Shown: positions 54,833 to 63,825 of the stretch, in pieces | How positions within the stretch are numbered: position 1 is the first letter of the stretch | Layout: every line of letters begins with the position of its first letter | DNA from: an uncultured Lachnospira sp. | GTDB lineage: Bacteria > Bacillota > Clostridia > Lachnospirales > Lachnospiraceae | DNA length: 64,000 nt | Reading direction: 5' to 3' | Assembly: GCA_910585095.1 (NCBI GenBank) | Contig: CAJUBU010000014.1 | Location: 1-64,000 of the forward strand | Notes under the pieces: generated by a model | Databases searched by the model: none | What the model was told of the DNA's origin: nothing | Seen by the model: only the letters and a program-made list of their open reading frames with translations | Made by a program: the position numbers and the translations under genes

Positions 54833-57184
54833 CTATTCTATGCTTGCCGTATCGGAAGCCTTGATTGTTTTTGTGTAAAGTGCTGTCAGAAATGAGCCAA
54901 TGACAGTCACACCGATGAGAATTGCTGGGCAGATTATAAATATTTCCAGTGGGTCAAAATCGCATTTCAAGTTTGATACATCGCCGACCATGTTACCTAC
55001 CCAATTCATCATTATATTGCTAATCGGCATAAGCATCACCGAAGAAACGATGCAGGCAATGACTGATACAATTACAAATCTGAGCAAATGCTGCAAGATG
55101 ATACTGCCGTTCCCGATGCCCACCGCTTTCATCAGTGCAATCTCACTCTTTTCCTTTGAGATGAACGAGCGCTCCATAAGTATGACGATCAATGCTGTTA
55201 TAATCACAGTAATGATCATCATCATCTGTTTGATTGCATTCAGCGTATCGGACATTCCCGTCAAATGATTAATGAAGTCCGAGGTCGAATACACCTTGTC
55301 AGTTTCAAGCAGGCTTTTGAGCTTTTCAATGTTTTGGTTTATCTGCTCCTTGTCAAAACTGCCGTCAAAGTGTATCTGTAAACCCATCACATTGCTTGCC
55401 GGCAGATGTCCGAGGTCAAAATCCTTATATAGAAAAGCTTGTGTGACGAACGAGGAATATGTTCCTGTGATGATAAACTCATACTCTTTATCGTTAATTA
55501 CTGCCGTTACCCTGTCGCCGATCTCTGCGCCTAAGTCATCGAGGGTGCCTGCTGTTACAGCAATCTCGTCCGTCTTCTGTGGAGTGCTGCCCTTGTCTAC
55601 ATAAAGCGTGTCATTTGTCTCACCTTTTATGACACCGAAATTAAGCTTTGCTGTTTTGTCTTTGTGTGATACTTCAAACTGCTCGCCTATCATCATTGTG
55701 CATTTACCGGGCATTCCGTTATCGGCAAGGAGCTTTTCGGTATCTGCAATGATTGTCTTATGTGTACTCTGATCTACCATGACCTCTCCCATTATTTCAA
55801 CATCCATGATATGCACTTCACTTACGGATACATCGAAGAATCGCAGTATCTTTTCACTTTTGAACGTCAATGCAAAATTTGACATAATCGTCATCAACAG
55901 TATACAGAACGTAAACACAACTGTTATAATAGAAAACTGTTTCGGTGAGCTGAGTACATCATTGACCGAGAGAAATGCGGTTGACGGCAGCTCCACGCGC
56001 CCTAAGCGCAAAAGGTTCTTTTTTTGGAAACGCTCGCCTGTCTGCCCATTTCTTACCGCGTCGATCGGCGAGAGTTTATTTACTCTGCGTGTGCAGCCGT
56101 AGCAGAACAGCAGGATAATGATAACTACCAACCCAGAGCTTAAAAACCCTATAAGAGTGCCGCTCTCGCTGCCGAGAATCATATTTTCTGATACGTTTTT
56201 CATCATCATATCCCCAAGAGGGACAGAGCAGAAATATCCTATCAGCGTACCGACCACAGTAATTACAAGATACTTGACAATATACAGACTTCTTATACTG
56301 CCGTTGTCGATACCAACTGCCTTCATCACACCGATCTCACGAAATTCCTCACTGATCGTAAAACCTATCGTAAAACGTAACACCACAAAGGCTGTGAACA
56401 TCAGCACGATGCTGATTACCATTAAGAGATAAGCCAAAAGCATATCATAGAGATAAATACTCTTGCTTTCTTCCCGTGTTCTGACAACTACACTGTCATA
56501 GCTCTTTGCAAGTTCCCTTATTACATCAACTTCTGATGTATTTACACAAAACTGCCCACAATTCATCATATGAGTGGCTTCTTCCTTGTCAAGATAGTCA
56601 TAGTCCGTAGAGTTCATGATAAGATATGGAGGATTCGAGTTTCCCGAACTAAACAGCGCACCTTTGAACCGCCCCATAAACTTAAGCGTGAGATGACTGT
56701 TACCAACATCAAGTTCAACCTTGTCGCCCTCTTTTATATCAATGTTTTGTAAAAAAGGAGCGCTGGCATAAAAGCAGCCCTTGTCCACGCTTTCAATGAT
56801 ATGATTGTTCTCATCGAAATAGTTGATAGCCATTTCACCATCGGAAATCAAATACGCAGCATTTGTAAAATTATCAAGTTCCTTTCCGTTATACCTAAAA
56901 TACTTTGAGTTGGATACAACCAGCCAATGCTCATTCCTTATTTCCCTGACACAGGCAAGTTCCCCGACCTTTTCCCCGAAATCGTTTTCCTCACTGTTGA
57001 ACATATGCACGTTGACATCGGGGACATTCGCTGCATCAAAATAATGCTCGATACCGCCAGTCACAGCTATAATGTTGTTCATCGCCGCCGCTGCAAACAT
57101 TGAACATAAAATAACAAACAGCAGCAGAATGATGTTCATGGTCTTTTTGCGTTTCAGGTCTTTTTTCAATATCCTCCAGAACAT
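54833..57184 (-). CDS. FtsX-family ABC permease
   Basis: 783 residues. An N-terminal membrane segment (NIILLLFVILCSMFAAAAMN), a large outside domain, a first FtsX core (about 245-365: MLLAYLLMVISIVLMFTAFV and EEFREIGVMKAVGIDNGSIR), another outside domain, and a second FtsX core near 650-775 (EKSEIALMKAVGIGNGSIIL). Two FtsX cores fit a full-length single-chain permease of the peptide-detoxification or lipid-extraction group. It is the first gene of the operon. Substrate unknown. Confidence 0.9.
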   Translation of the reverse strand: MFWRILKKDLKRKKTMNIILLLFVILCSMFAAAAMNNIIAVTGGIEHYFDAANVPDVNVHMFNSEENDFGEKVGELACVREIRNEHWLVVSNSKYFRYNGKELDNFTNAAYLISDGEMAINYFDENNHIIESVDKGCFYASAPFLQNIDIKEGDKVELDVGNSHLTLKFMGRFKGALFSSGNSNPPYLIMNSTDYDYLDKEEATHMMNCGQFCVNTSEVDVIRELAKSYDSVVVRTREESKSIYLYDMLLAYLLMVISIVLMFTAFVVLRFTIGFTISEEFREIGVMKAVGIDNGSIRSLYIVKYLVITVVGTLIGYFCSVPLGDMMMKNVSENMILGSESGTLIGFLSSGLVVIIILLFCYGCTRRVNKLSPIDAVRNGQTGERFQKKNLLRLGRVELPSTAFLSVNDVLSSPKQFSIITVVFTFCILLMTIMSNFALTFKSEKILRFFDVSVSEVHIMDVEIMGEVMVDQSTHKTIIADTEKLLADNGMPGKCTMMIGEQFEVSHKDKTAKLNFGVIKGETNDTLYVDKGSTPQKTDEIAVTAGTLDDLGAEIGDRVTAVINDKEYEFIITGTYSSFVTQAFLYKDFDLGHLPASNVMGLQIHFDGSFDKEQINQNIEKLKSLLETDKVYSTSDFINHLTGMSDTLNAIKQMMMIITVIITALIVILMERSFISKEKSEIALMKAVGIGNGSIILQHLLRFVIVSVIACIVSSVMLMPISNIMMNWVGNMVGDVSNLKCDFDPLEIFIICPAILIGVTVIGSFLTALYTKTIKASDTASIE

Positions 57185-57547
57185 AGTGTATACCTCTTTT
57201 CTTGCGTTTTATTTTCTTCATGTTCTGAGCATAGCATAGAAATTCTTAACAAGTCTTTAACTTTTGACAGAGCATAAAAGTTTGCATATTCAAGAGTTTT
57301 ATCTATTTACAAAATATTTTGCCGATTAAGAAAAGCCTTGCGTATTTATCATACGCAGAACCTTTCTAATCTCTTTTCCCTCTACATAGAGCGTTTTCTT
57401 TCTGTAAAATTCATTTTACAGAGTTATCCTCGCCTTTTTTACTAAAATCTATTATTAAACTTTCTACTATTGCTTAAATTTTATCCTTCTTCTATAATAT
57501 ATTTACAAGTGTTGCTACACCAAGTACATTAAAAGGAGAGTATTGAT
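57185..57547. other. Intergenic region between divergent genes
   Basis: 363 bases without a gene. Small palindromes: GCGTATTTATCATACGC at 57341-57357 and CTGTAAAATTCATTTTACAG near 57402-57421. The second could be an operator or terminator. Confidence 0.4.
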
Positions 57548-57784
57548 ATGACTAAAGACGAATTTAAAAAACGATATTCTGAATCTTTATCTAAAACCAC
57601 TAGTTGTATTGATTATAAAAACTTGTTTTATAGTATACTTAAAGATGAAACAAACCAAAATCAAAGCTTATCTTATGACATGATTTTTGTGAAAATTTTA
57701 GAAATTTCCATAGCAATTAATCAACAAATCATTGAAACAGTACTTGTCGAGCTGCTTCCAGAACTATTTAAATCAGATAAATAG
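57548..57784 (+). CDS. Small hypothetical protein (78 residues)
   Basis: ATG with a good AAAGGAGAG ribosome site. A mostly helical, acidic protein: MTKDEFKKRYSESLSKTTSC, then MIFVKILEISIAINQQIIET and VLVELLPELF. No signal peptide, membrane segment or metal motif. It stands alone between a divergent operon and a convergent one. I do not recognise it. 57785-58155 holds no gene that I can see, only AT-rich DNA. Confidence 0.6.
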   Translation: MTKDEFKKRYSESLSKTTSCIDYKNLFYSILKDETNQNQSLSYDMIFVKILEISIAINQQIIETVLVELLPELFKSDK

Positions 57785-58155
57785 TTTTTAGTTTTAAATA
57801 ATTTTTTATATTAAACATAAACATAAAACTAAACCTACAAGACATATCTATTTTCAACTTTCTTGCGATTCTGATTAGTACTACTTCTTATATATACTTG
57901 ATATGACATATTTAAATTTGCCTTAGCTGTTATTAATACTACTAAGGCATTTATTAATTCTACAACACTTCCATATGCTCCATTTTTGTCTTATGTTTTA
58001 CAATTTTATATAAAACTTTATTTTATCATTAATGTAATATTGCTCAAATTATCACCTTGTATATTTATATCAATTAACCTTATAATTTGAGAAATTTCTC
58101 TTTCAAAATCAATCCAATTTTTACTATTACTTAATTGCCTAAAATAAAATCATTT

Positions 58156-58866
58156 TCATTCTCTACCCTTCCCAAGCCACCCTTGTTCTGTCCAATACTT
58201 TCCATCAAGATATTCTGGATTATTTTTATGTAGTGACTTTTGCATCATACGGCAAAAAAGAAATTTTATCTTTGTAAAAACATTTACATGTGCAGGCTTT
58301 TTATAATTGATACAAACCATTTTTTTTGACAATCGTCTTATCTTTTTAGTAAGCATAAAACGCTTTTTCTCTGTGAGTTTATCCCAGACAATATCTCCCA
58401 TCAATTTATCTGTAAATACTTTAATTTGAGAAATTCCCCACCAAGAAAGACTATGTTTGATATCTTTTGCCGTAGACTTTGCTCCCGCGCCAAGACATTG
58501 CGTAATGATAACTGCTCGCTTTGTAAACATTGGAGGCGCTGGACGATGCGGCATCCACAAATAAGCAAAATGGTCAAGAAGCGCTTTCATTGCACCTGTT
58601 GTATGCATCACATAGGCAGGCGAAGTCATCACAATTAAATCAGCTTCCAATAACGAGGATGCAATTTTTTGTACATAAATCGCATCCTTGCATGTATCCT
58701 CACCTTTAAAGATACAATTGCAACAACCTGTGCAAAAAGAAGGGCAATCTCTTGGCAGATAAAATTCTGTAATTTTTGCTTTTTCTTTGAATTGCTCCAA
58801 AAATATCTCTTTTAACTGATAGGTTACACCATGCTTTTGTGTTCCATTTATTACTGTAATTTTCAT
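58156..58866 (-). CDS. Flavodoxin-fold NAD(P)H-dependent FMN reductase-like protein
   Basis: 236 residues. KITVINGTQKHGVTYQL at the N-terminus gives the FMN phosphate loop. CTGCCNCIFKGEDTC at about residues 45-59 resembles the cysteine cluster of iron-sulfur flavoproteins. VMTSPAYVMHTTGAMKALLD and FAYLWMPHRP follow the family pattern. It probably reduces quinones, nitro or similar compounds. It lies four bases after the tetR gene and is almost certainly repressed by it. Confidence 0.85.
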   Translation of the reverse strand: MKITVINGTQKHGVTYQLKEIFLEQFKEKAKITEFYLPRDCPSFCTGCCNCIFKGEDTCKDAIYVQKIASSLLEADLIVMTSPAYVMHTTGAMKALLDHFAYLWMPHRPAPPMFTKRAVIITQCLGAGAKSTAKDIKHSLSWWGISQIKVFTDKLMGDIVWDKLTEKKRFMLTKKIRRLSKKMVCINYKKPAHVNVFTKIKFLFCRMMQKSLHKNNPEYLDGKYWTEQGWLGKGRE

Positions 58867-58869
58867 TAA

Positions 58870-59442
58870 TTATACCTCCAAAATATCATGTAGTATTTTT
58901 GAATGAAATTCCTTGCGTTCTTGTGGATTCTTCAAATCCATTCCATAAAACTGCAAAATCATTTTATGCCGCAAAAAAGATTGCTGCATTACTGTAATCA
59001 AATAAAATGTTTTTCGCTCAAGCGTTTCCTTATTCCAATCTGGACGACAAGCGGACACAAGCGGCAAATAAGCAAGATATGTTCTGTGTGTATTATCATC
59101 TTCCTTTGGCATACTCATATCTGCAAGAATAGAAATTTTTGATACAGCAGCATGTTCAAATAAAAATGTCAACGTCATATTTCCAAGATAATCCAGCTTT
59201 TCAAAAGGAGTAAATCCTTCTGTTTTTTCCCCAATAGTACGAAAATTATCAACAATGCCATTGATGATACGTTCAACACACAATTCTATCAGTTTATCTT
59301 TATTTCCAAAATGGTAATTTACAAGCCCTAATCCTACATTTGCTTTTTTACATATCTGTCGCACTGTAATATTATTTACATTCTCACCGTTCTCATTGAT
59401 AAGGTCTATTGTAGCTTGAATGATGATTTCTTTATTATCCAT
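58870..59442 (-). CDS. TetR family transcriptional regulator
   Basis: ATG 59442 (MDNKEIIIQATIDLINENGE) has AAGGAGGG immediately upstream, so the in-frame ATG at 59466 is rejected. It is about 190 residues: an N-terminal helix-turn-helix (NITVRQICKKANVGLGLVNY, then HFGNKDKLIELC) and a C-terminal ligand-binding helical domain. It is first in the operon with the flavoprotein. Two near-perfect operators lie just upstream, so it represses its own operon. Confidence 0.93.
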   Translation of the reverse strand: MDNKEIIIQATIDLINENGENVNNITVRQICKKANVGLGLVNYHFGNKDKLIELCVERIINGIVDNFRTIGEKTEGFTPFEKLDYLGNMTLTFLFEHAAVSKISILADMSMPKEDDNTHRTYLAYLPLVSACRPDWNKETLERKTFYLITVMQQSFLRHKMILQFYGMDLKNPQERKEFHSKILHDILEV

Positions 59443-59451
59443 AATCCCTCC

Positions 59452-59492
59452 TTGAACACTGTTCAATTTTTATTATATTGAACAACGTTCAA
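59452..59492 (-). promoter_or_regulatory. Paired TetR operators
   Basis: TTGAACACTGTTCAA (59452-59466) and TTGAACAACGTTCAA (59478-59492) are two copies of the 6-3-6 palindrome TTGAAC-N3-GTTCAA with 26 bases between centres. The first overlaps the region just before the ribosome site, so bound repressor would block transcription of the tetR-flavoprotein operon. Confidence 0.85.
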
Positions 59493-59669
59493 TAAATCAA
59501 CCATTATATATTATTTTTTATAAAAATGGACTTTTTTTGTTTTATGTTCCTATACAAAAAATCAAAGGATATTCACAATCTGCTTTACTGTTTCAAGATG
59601 TTAAATTTTCTATATATTAAAACATCGCTTATTTATCTGCTCTATTTTTCCTACATCTATATAAAAAAA

Positions 59670-59708
59670 GAGCCAACAAACAGTAATTATCCACCTGTTT
59701 GTTGGCTC
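59670..59708 (-). terminator. Terminator of the AraC-GNAT/MATE operon
   Basis: GAGCCAACAAACAG (59670-59683) and CTGTTTGTTGGCTC (59695-59708) are perfect complements. On the minus strand seven T follow. It is the first strong stop downstream of the MATE gene, past the repeat region. Confidence 0.8.
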
Positions 59709-59784
59709 TATATCCAATAAATGGGACTTTTTCACAGTCACCATTTGTAAATTTTTATCTTTAATCAATCCATGTTTTACTCTT

Positions 59785-60035
59785 TACTATCGCAACGCAA
59801 GTCCCCCTCCACTTATGCCTTTGCAACATTGAAGTGAGGAGACATCTTTGATGAGGTTAAAGTCAAATACCCCGTAGCAAGCTACGGGGCATGAAACTTG
59901 TACTACGCAGCAAACTGCAATGCGTCCAAAGGACGCTATAGTATTTGACCCTTGCGGCAGTCGCCAAATGGAAAGGCAAACATGCCGCAAGCATGTCCGC
60001 TTGGCTCGTTGCTCGCAGGAATAAACCTTTTGCAC
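59785..60035. repeat. Structured repeat region, probable IS200/IS605-type relic ends
   Basis: No real gene. It holds a series of hairpins: CCCCGTAGC against GCTACGGGG (59871-59890), GCGTCC against GGACGC (about 59931), and ACATGCCGCAAGCATGT near 59983. On the minus strand at 59845-59795 it reads CACTTCAATGTTGCAAAGG, then CATAAGTGGAGGGGGACTTG. The plus strand at 62427-62468 carries nearly the same string. The end (GCTTGGCTCGTTGCTCGCAG) resembles 43183-43201. Confidence 0.55.
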
Positions 60036-60050
60036 CAACTGCTTGGTCTC

Positions 60051-61391
60051 TCACCAATAATTATAATATTTGTTATATCTCCATATAAAATATATTGCCA
60101 ATATAAACGTCAACAATTCTGCAATAGGAATTGCTAACCATACACCTGCTACATTTAAAAATCTTGGTAAAACCAATAATAAAATTATAATAAATCCTAA
60201 TGTCCGCAAAAACGATATTACTGCTGATACTGTTCCATTTGAAAGTGCTGTAAATAAAGCAGAGGTAAAAATATTAAAACCAGAAAATAAAAAACTAAAT
60301 GAAAAAATAGTAAAGCCCATTTTTGTAATCTCAAAAACATTTTTATTATTCTTTACAAATATTGCTGCAATATTTTCTCCTGCCATTAAACAACATAAAA
60401 ATACAAATATAGAAATTGTTATTATAAAACAAAAACAAATATGGACTACTTTCTTTAATTGTTTTATATTTTTACTGCCATAATTATAACTTAAAATCGG
60501 TGCAACGCCCATAGAAAAACCAATATAGAAAGTTGTTAATAAAAATCCTGCATAAACAATAACAGTAATGGCTGCCACGCCATCCTCACCCAACAGTTTC
60601 ATCATTGCAGCATTAAACAAAAATGTAGTCACTGCTGTTGACAATTGACTTATCATTTCAGACATGCCATTAGAACAACTTTTTAACAAAACAACTCTAT
60701 CCATTTTGGGTTTGCAAAAATGCAGTTCACTTTTATTTGTAAGAAAAAATAGGGTGCCTACAAATGTTGGTATTGTATATCCAATTCCTGTGCCAAGCGC
60801 CGCCCCTTTTATCCCCATTTGCAACCAAACAATAAAAATATAATCAAAAACAATATTGGCAAGTCCTGCTGCAACACAAAGGATTAGTCCTAATGTCGGC
60901 TTTCCTGCTGTAACAAATAAATTTTGATATAAAACCTGCATAATATTGAAAACAGCAAAAATCAATTGTATTGTCAAATAATCTTTACAATATGGAAATA
61001 AAAGCTGACTTACTCCCAATGTCCAGATAATTTTATCAACAAATAAAAGTCCAACAAACACAATCACCAGTCCAACAACTATCCCTGTGATAACAATAAG
61101 TGTAAAATTACTTCTAGCTTCATCTATTTTTTTATCTCCCATTTTCTTTGCGACAATTGCACTTCCTCCTGTTGCAAGCATTGTTCCCAATCCAACAATA
61201 ATATTGATAATAGGACAGACAATATTAATAGATGACAAAGCATTTGTATTTACAAAACGAGCTACAAAAATCGTATCTACTATCGTATATAACCCCATAA
61301 ACAACATCATAATGATACTTGGAAAAGCAAATTTAATAAGAGAGGATACATTAAAATTTTTAGCTAACGGATTTTTTTGTACTTCTGTCAT
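60051..61391 (-). CDS. MATE family efflux transporter
   Basis: ATG 61391 (MTEVQKNPLAKNF) has GGAGG nine bases upstream; the longer frame from 61448 is rejected. It is about 446 residues with twelve hydrophobic segments in two halves. Typical segments are FPSIIMMLFMGLYTIVDTIF and NIIVGLGTMLATGGSAIVAK in the first half, and GMSEMISQLSTAVTTFLFNA and FYIGFSMGVAPILSYNYGSK in the second. MATE proteins export cationic drugs using Na+ or H+. It begins inside the upstream AraC-GNAT gene (32-base overlap), so the two are tightly coupled. Confidence 0.92.
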   Translation of the reverse strand: MTEVQKNPLAKNFNVSSLIKFAFPSIIMMLFMGLYTIVDTIFVARFVNTNALSSINIVCPIINIIVGLGTMLATGGSAIVAKKMGDKKIDEARSNFTLIVITGIVVGLVIVFVGLLFVDKIIWTLGVSQLLFPYCKDYLTIQLIFAVFNIMQVLYQNLFVTAGKPTLGLILCVAAGLANIVFDYIFIVWLQMGIKGAALGTGIGYTIPTFVGTLFFLTNKSELHFCKPKMDRVVLLKSCSNGMSEMISQLSTAVTTFLFNAAMMKLLGEDGVAAITVIVYAGFLLTTFYIGFSMGVAPILSYNYGSKNIKQLKKVVHICFCFIITISIFVFLCCLMAGENIAAIFVKNNKNVFEITKMGFTIFSFSFLFSGFNIFTSALFTALSNGTVSAVISFLRTLGFIIILLLVLPRFLNVAGVWLAIPIAELLTFILAIYFIWRYNKYYNYW

Positions 61392-62235
61392 TATCAGATG
61401 CCTCCTTATTTTTTGGAAGAAGCACAAAACACTGTGTTGGATACCCATACTCTACAAGCAATTCTCGTTGTTCAAATCCAAGCCGACAATATTCCTCACG
61501 ATATTCTATGTCTGCCTTATCACCTGCACGATATGTTGTCAACGTAATTTCTTTGCCATAAAACTGTTTGTCCATAAGTTTATCAATAAATAACTTTGTA
61601 ATGCCAAAATATTGATACTGTGGATGAACCGCTAAAAAATCAATATTTCCCGTATTATATGAAAATCCCATAATTCCAATGGCAGACCTGCCATCCCGCA
61701 ATATTAAAGCCTTCTTTTTTGCAATATATTGATGTAATTTGCTAATATATTCCATTTTATCTAAGCATGGATATCCATTAACTGTAAGTTTTACCAACTC
61801 CATCCAATCATCTATATCAGCAGACACAGCAAACTTGATATCCTCTTTTGTAAAATCTATTTTTGCAAGTTCATCCTTCAAATGAATTTTAAGCTGCAAC
61901 GGATAAAATTCTTTCAATTTACGAAACTTTGCAGGTGTTGTTTTATACATTGCCTTAAAACTGTCTGTAAATGCTTGCTGACTTTCATATCCACTAATAA
62001 AAGCGATTTCAATAATGGGCTTTTTAGAAAAAATCAATAATTTTGCTGCTTCTGTAAGCTGTCGTCTCTTTACATAATCATGGAGAGTCATCCCAACTGT
62101 TTTTGTAAAAATGCGATGCAGATGAAATTTAGAATAATACAATGCCATTGCTACTATATCTAAATCTAATTTATTATATAGATTATCTTCAATATAACAA
62201 ATAGCCTGCGAAACCATACTAATTTGACGTTGCAT
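61360..62235 (-). CDS. AraC-type regulator fused to a GNAT acetyltransferase-like domain
   Basis: 291 residues. Residues 1-105 are an AraC/XylS DNA-binding domain with two helix-turn-helices (LDLDIVAMALYYSKFHLHRI, then KPIIEIAFISGYESQQAFTD and FKAMYKTTPAKFRKLK). Residues of about 130-270 resemble an acetyltransferase (AIGIMGFSYNTGNIDFLAVH, PQYQYFGITKLFIDKLM). The acetyl-CoA loop is weak (YQYFGI), so the domain may bind ligand rather than catalyse. Its last 32 bases overlap the MATE start. It probably activates the exporter when it senses a drug; inference. Confidence 0.85.
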   Translation of the reverse strand: MQRQISMVSQAICYIEDNLYNKLDLDIVAMALYYSKFHLHRIFTKTVGMTLHDYVKRRQLTEAAKLLIFSKKPIIEIAFISGYESQQAFTDSFKAMYKTTPAKFRKLKEFYPLQLKIHLKDELAKIDFTKEDIKFAVSADIDDWMELVKLTVNGYPCLDKMEYISKLHQYIAKKKALILRDGRSAIGIMGFSYNTGNIDFLAVHPQYQYFGITKLFIDKLMDKQFYGKEITLTTYRAGDKADIEYREEYCRLGFEQRELLVEYGYPTQCFVLLPKNKEASDNDRSTKKSVS

Positions 62236-62424
62236 TAAATATTGTCCTTTCTTCTTTACTTCCCATTTTTCTTAAGTATAATCACACTTTCTTGGTGTTA
62301 TTGCTTTATACTTATATCTTTAAAAAAAAATAATATCTATTGTGTTTCTTCCAATAAAATATTGTAATACAAAAAAACTTCCATTTTTTCATTATTCTTG
62401 CTGTATTTTAACCTCGTCAAGAAA

Positions 62425-62560
62425 ATCCCCCACTTCAATACTGCAAAGACATAAGTGAAAGGGACTTGCTTGTTTCATTGGGCGTATAAGCTCCCACTGA
62501 AAAGCTGCGATAATAGATAGGTGGTTTAGGCAAGCAGCGTAGCGGATTGTGAATATCCGC
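62425..62560 (+). repeat. Inverted partner of the 59.8 kb repeat, plus a small hairpin
   Basis: CCCCCACTTCAATACTGCAA, then AGACATAAGTGAAAGGGACT (62427-62466), repeats the reverse complement of 59797-59846 with few changes. Downstream, GCGGAT against ATCCGC (62542-62560) forms a stem. The rest of 62236-62577 shows no gene. The string is unlike the neighbouring AT-rich DNA. Confidence 0.55.
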
Positions 62561-62577
62561 TTAACACATTTATAACT

Positions 62578-63825
62578 TTAAATCCCCTGTTGTTCTTTCT
62601 CTATCATTTTAAAAAATTTTATTGCAGATAATCCTAAAACACATACCATAATACCAGTTGGAATTAAAACAAGATAAACTGCATCGCTAAATCTATCAAA
62701 TAAAAATCCATATACGATTTGTCCCACAGGCTGAACACATAAAGTAATTGCAGATGTATATGCCATAACTTTACCAATTAAATGATTGGGTGTTCTTTGC
62801 TGTATCAAGGAAACTGTAAAAATTGAAAAAATGCTAATTGCTATCTGCATACCACAAAATGAAACAATATTGATAATATACCTTGTTATAGAATGAATTG
62901 GGATAAGAAAAGCAAGCCCCGCAGGAATCATAAAAATACCAAGTGAAGCAAGCAAGAAGGATAATTTATGTATTTTAAATTTTTCTGTAAGAATCCCTGC
63001 TGCAATGCTTCCTAAAATTGTGGCAATAGCTAACGCACTTTCAGCAGCACCATAATATTTTGCATTAAACCCAAGAATATTACGCACGATATAAGGCAAT
63101 CCAACAATAATAATTCCCATCACAAAAAACCTTGAAAAAGCGGTTAAAAGCAGCATTTTTCCAATATGTTTTTGTTCTTTTGAAATATATTGCACACTTG
63201 ATAAGAAATCATGCTTAATAAGCAACAATATGTTTTCTTTGCTATGTGAACGCTGATACTTTAATTTTATAAAACATTCAAACAGTGCTGTAATAAAAAA
63301 ACAGGCTACACTTGCCACCATAACTGATTTCAAGCCAACCACAGCATATAGAACACCTCCTAACATAGGCGCAATTAAATAAGATAAGGAAGCTACTTGA
63401 TTAACAACAGCATTTCCTTTTATAATGTTATCCCCCTGTAACATCGTTGGAATACACGCTTGTACTGTGGGTGTTTCAAATGCACCTAAAACAGAAAGTA
63501 TCACAAGCAATACTCCAATAACTAGAAGGTCATTGCTTTCCGACAAAATTAAGGCTGCACACAAAACGGATATCCCTGTTAAAGTATCTAATGCAACCAT
63601 CATATTTCTTCTGTTTACCCTATCTGCAAGAATACCGCCAAACGGAGAAAGAAGTATTGTAGGAATCGTTGCAGCAGATACTATCCCTGCAAATATAGTG
63701 GCTGAACCTGTCACTTCCAATACATACATTGATAATGCCAGTTTTAATATAAAATTTCCAAACAAGGATGTAAGCTGCCCCAAAATAAGAAGAATAAAAT
63801 TTTTTGTAAATAATTTTTGTGTCAT
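62578..63825 (-). CDS. MFS transporter
   Basis: 415 residues with about twelve hydrophobic segments. Family features are LLILGQLTSLFGNFILKLAL at the start, FGGILADRVNRRNMMVALD, the loop 2-3 MFS signature, and IISVLGAFETPTV-like segment 4 with QACIPTML. This is the macrolide/enterobactin-type exporter group. Its ATG overlaps the stop of the gene that enters from the right edge (ATGA), so they form one operon. The start has AAAGGAGG upstream. Confidence 0.92.
   Translation of the reverse strand: MTQKLFTKNFILLILGQLTSLFGNFILKLALSMYVLEVTGSATIFAGIVSAATIPTILLSPFGGILADRVNRRNMMVALDTLTGISVLCAALILSESNDLLVIGVLLVILSVLGAFETPTVQACIPTMLQGDNIIKGNAVVNQVASLSYLIAPMLGGVLYAVVGLKSVMVASVACFFITALFECFIKLKYQRSHSKENILLLIKHDFLSSVQYISKEQKHIGKMLLLTAFSRFFVMGIIIVGLPYIVRNILGFNAKYYGAAESALAIATILGSIAAGILTEKFKIHKLSFLLASLGIFMIPAGLAFLIPIHSITRYIINIVSFCGMQIAISIFSIFTVSLIQQRTPNHLIGKVMAYTSAITLCVQPVGQIVYGFLFDRFSDAVYLVLIPTGIMVCVLGLSAIKFFKMIEKEQQGI

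Noticed and set aside
59526..59720. 64-codon frame next to the TetR operators, possibly a divergent target
   Set aside because: Low-complexity F/Y/L/K content, it runs through a perfect terminator hairpin and has no ribosome site.
59871..59945. Serial short hairpins as a CRISPR array
   Set aside because: The repeats are palindromes of different sequence with no equal-length spacers and no cas genes.
59787..60057. Overlapping open frames of 64-83 codons
   Set aside because: They sit in a hairpin-rich repeat, overlap one another and lack ribosome sites; better explained as repeat DNA.
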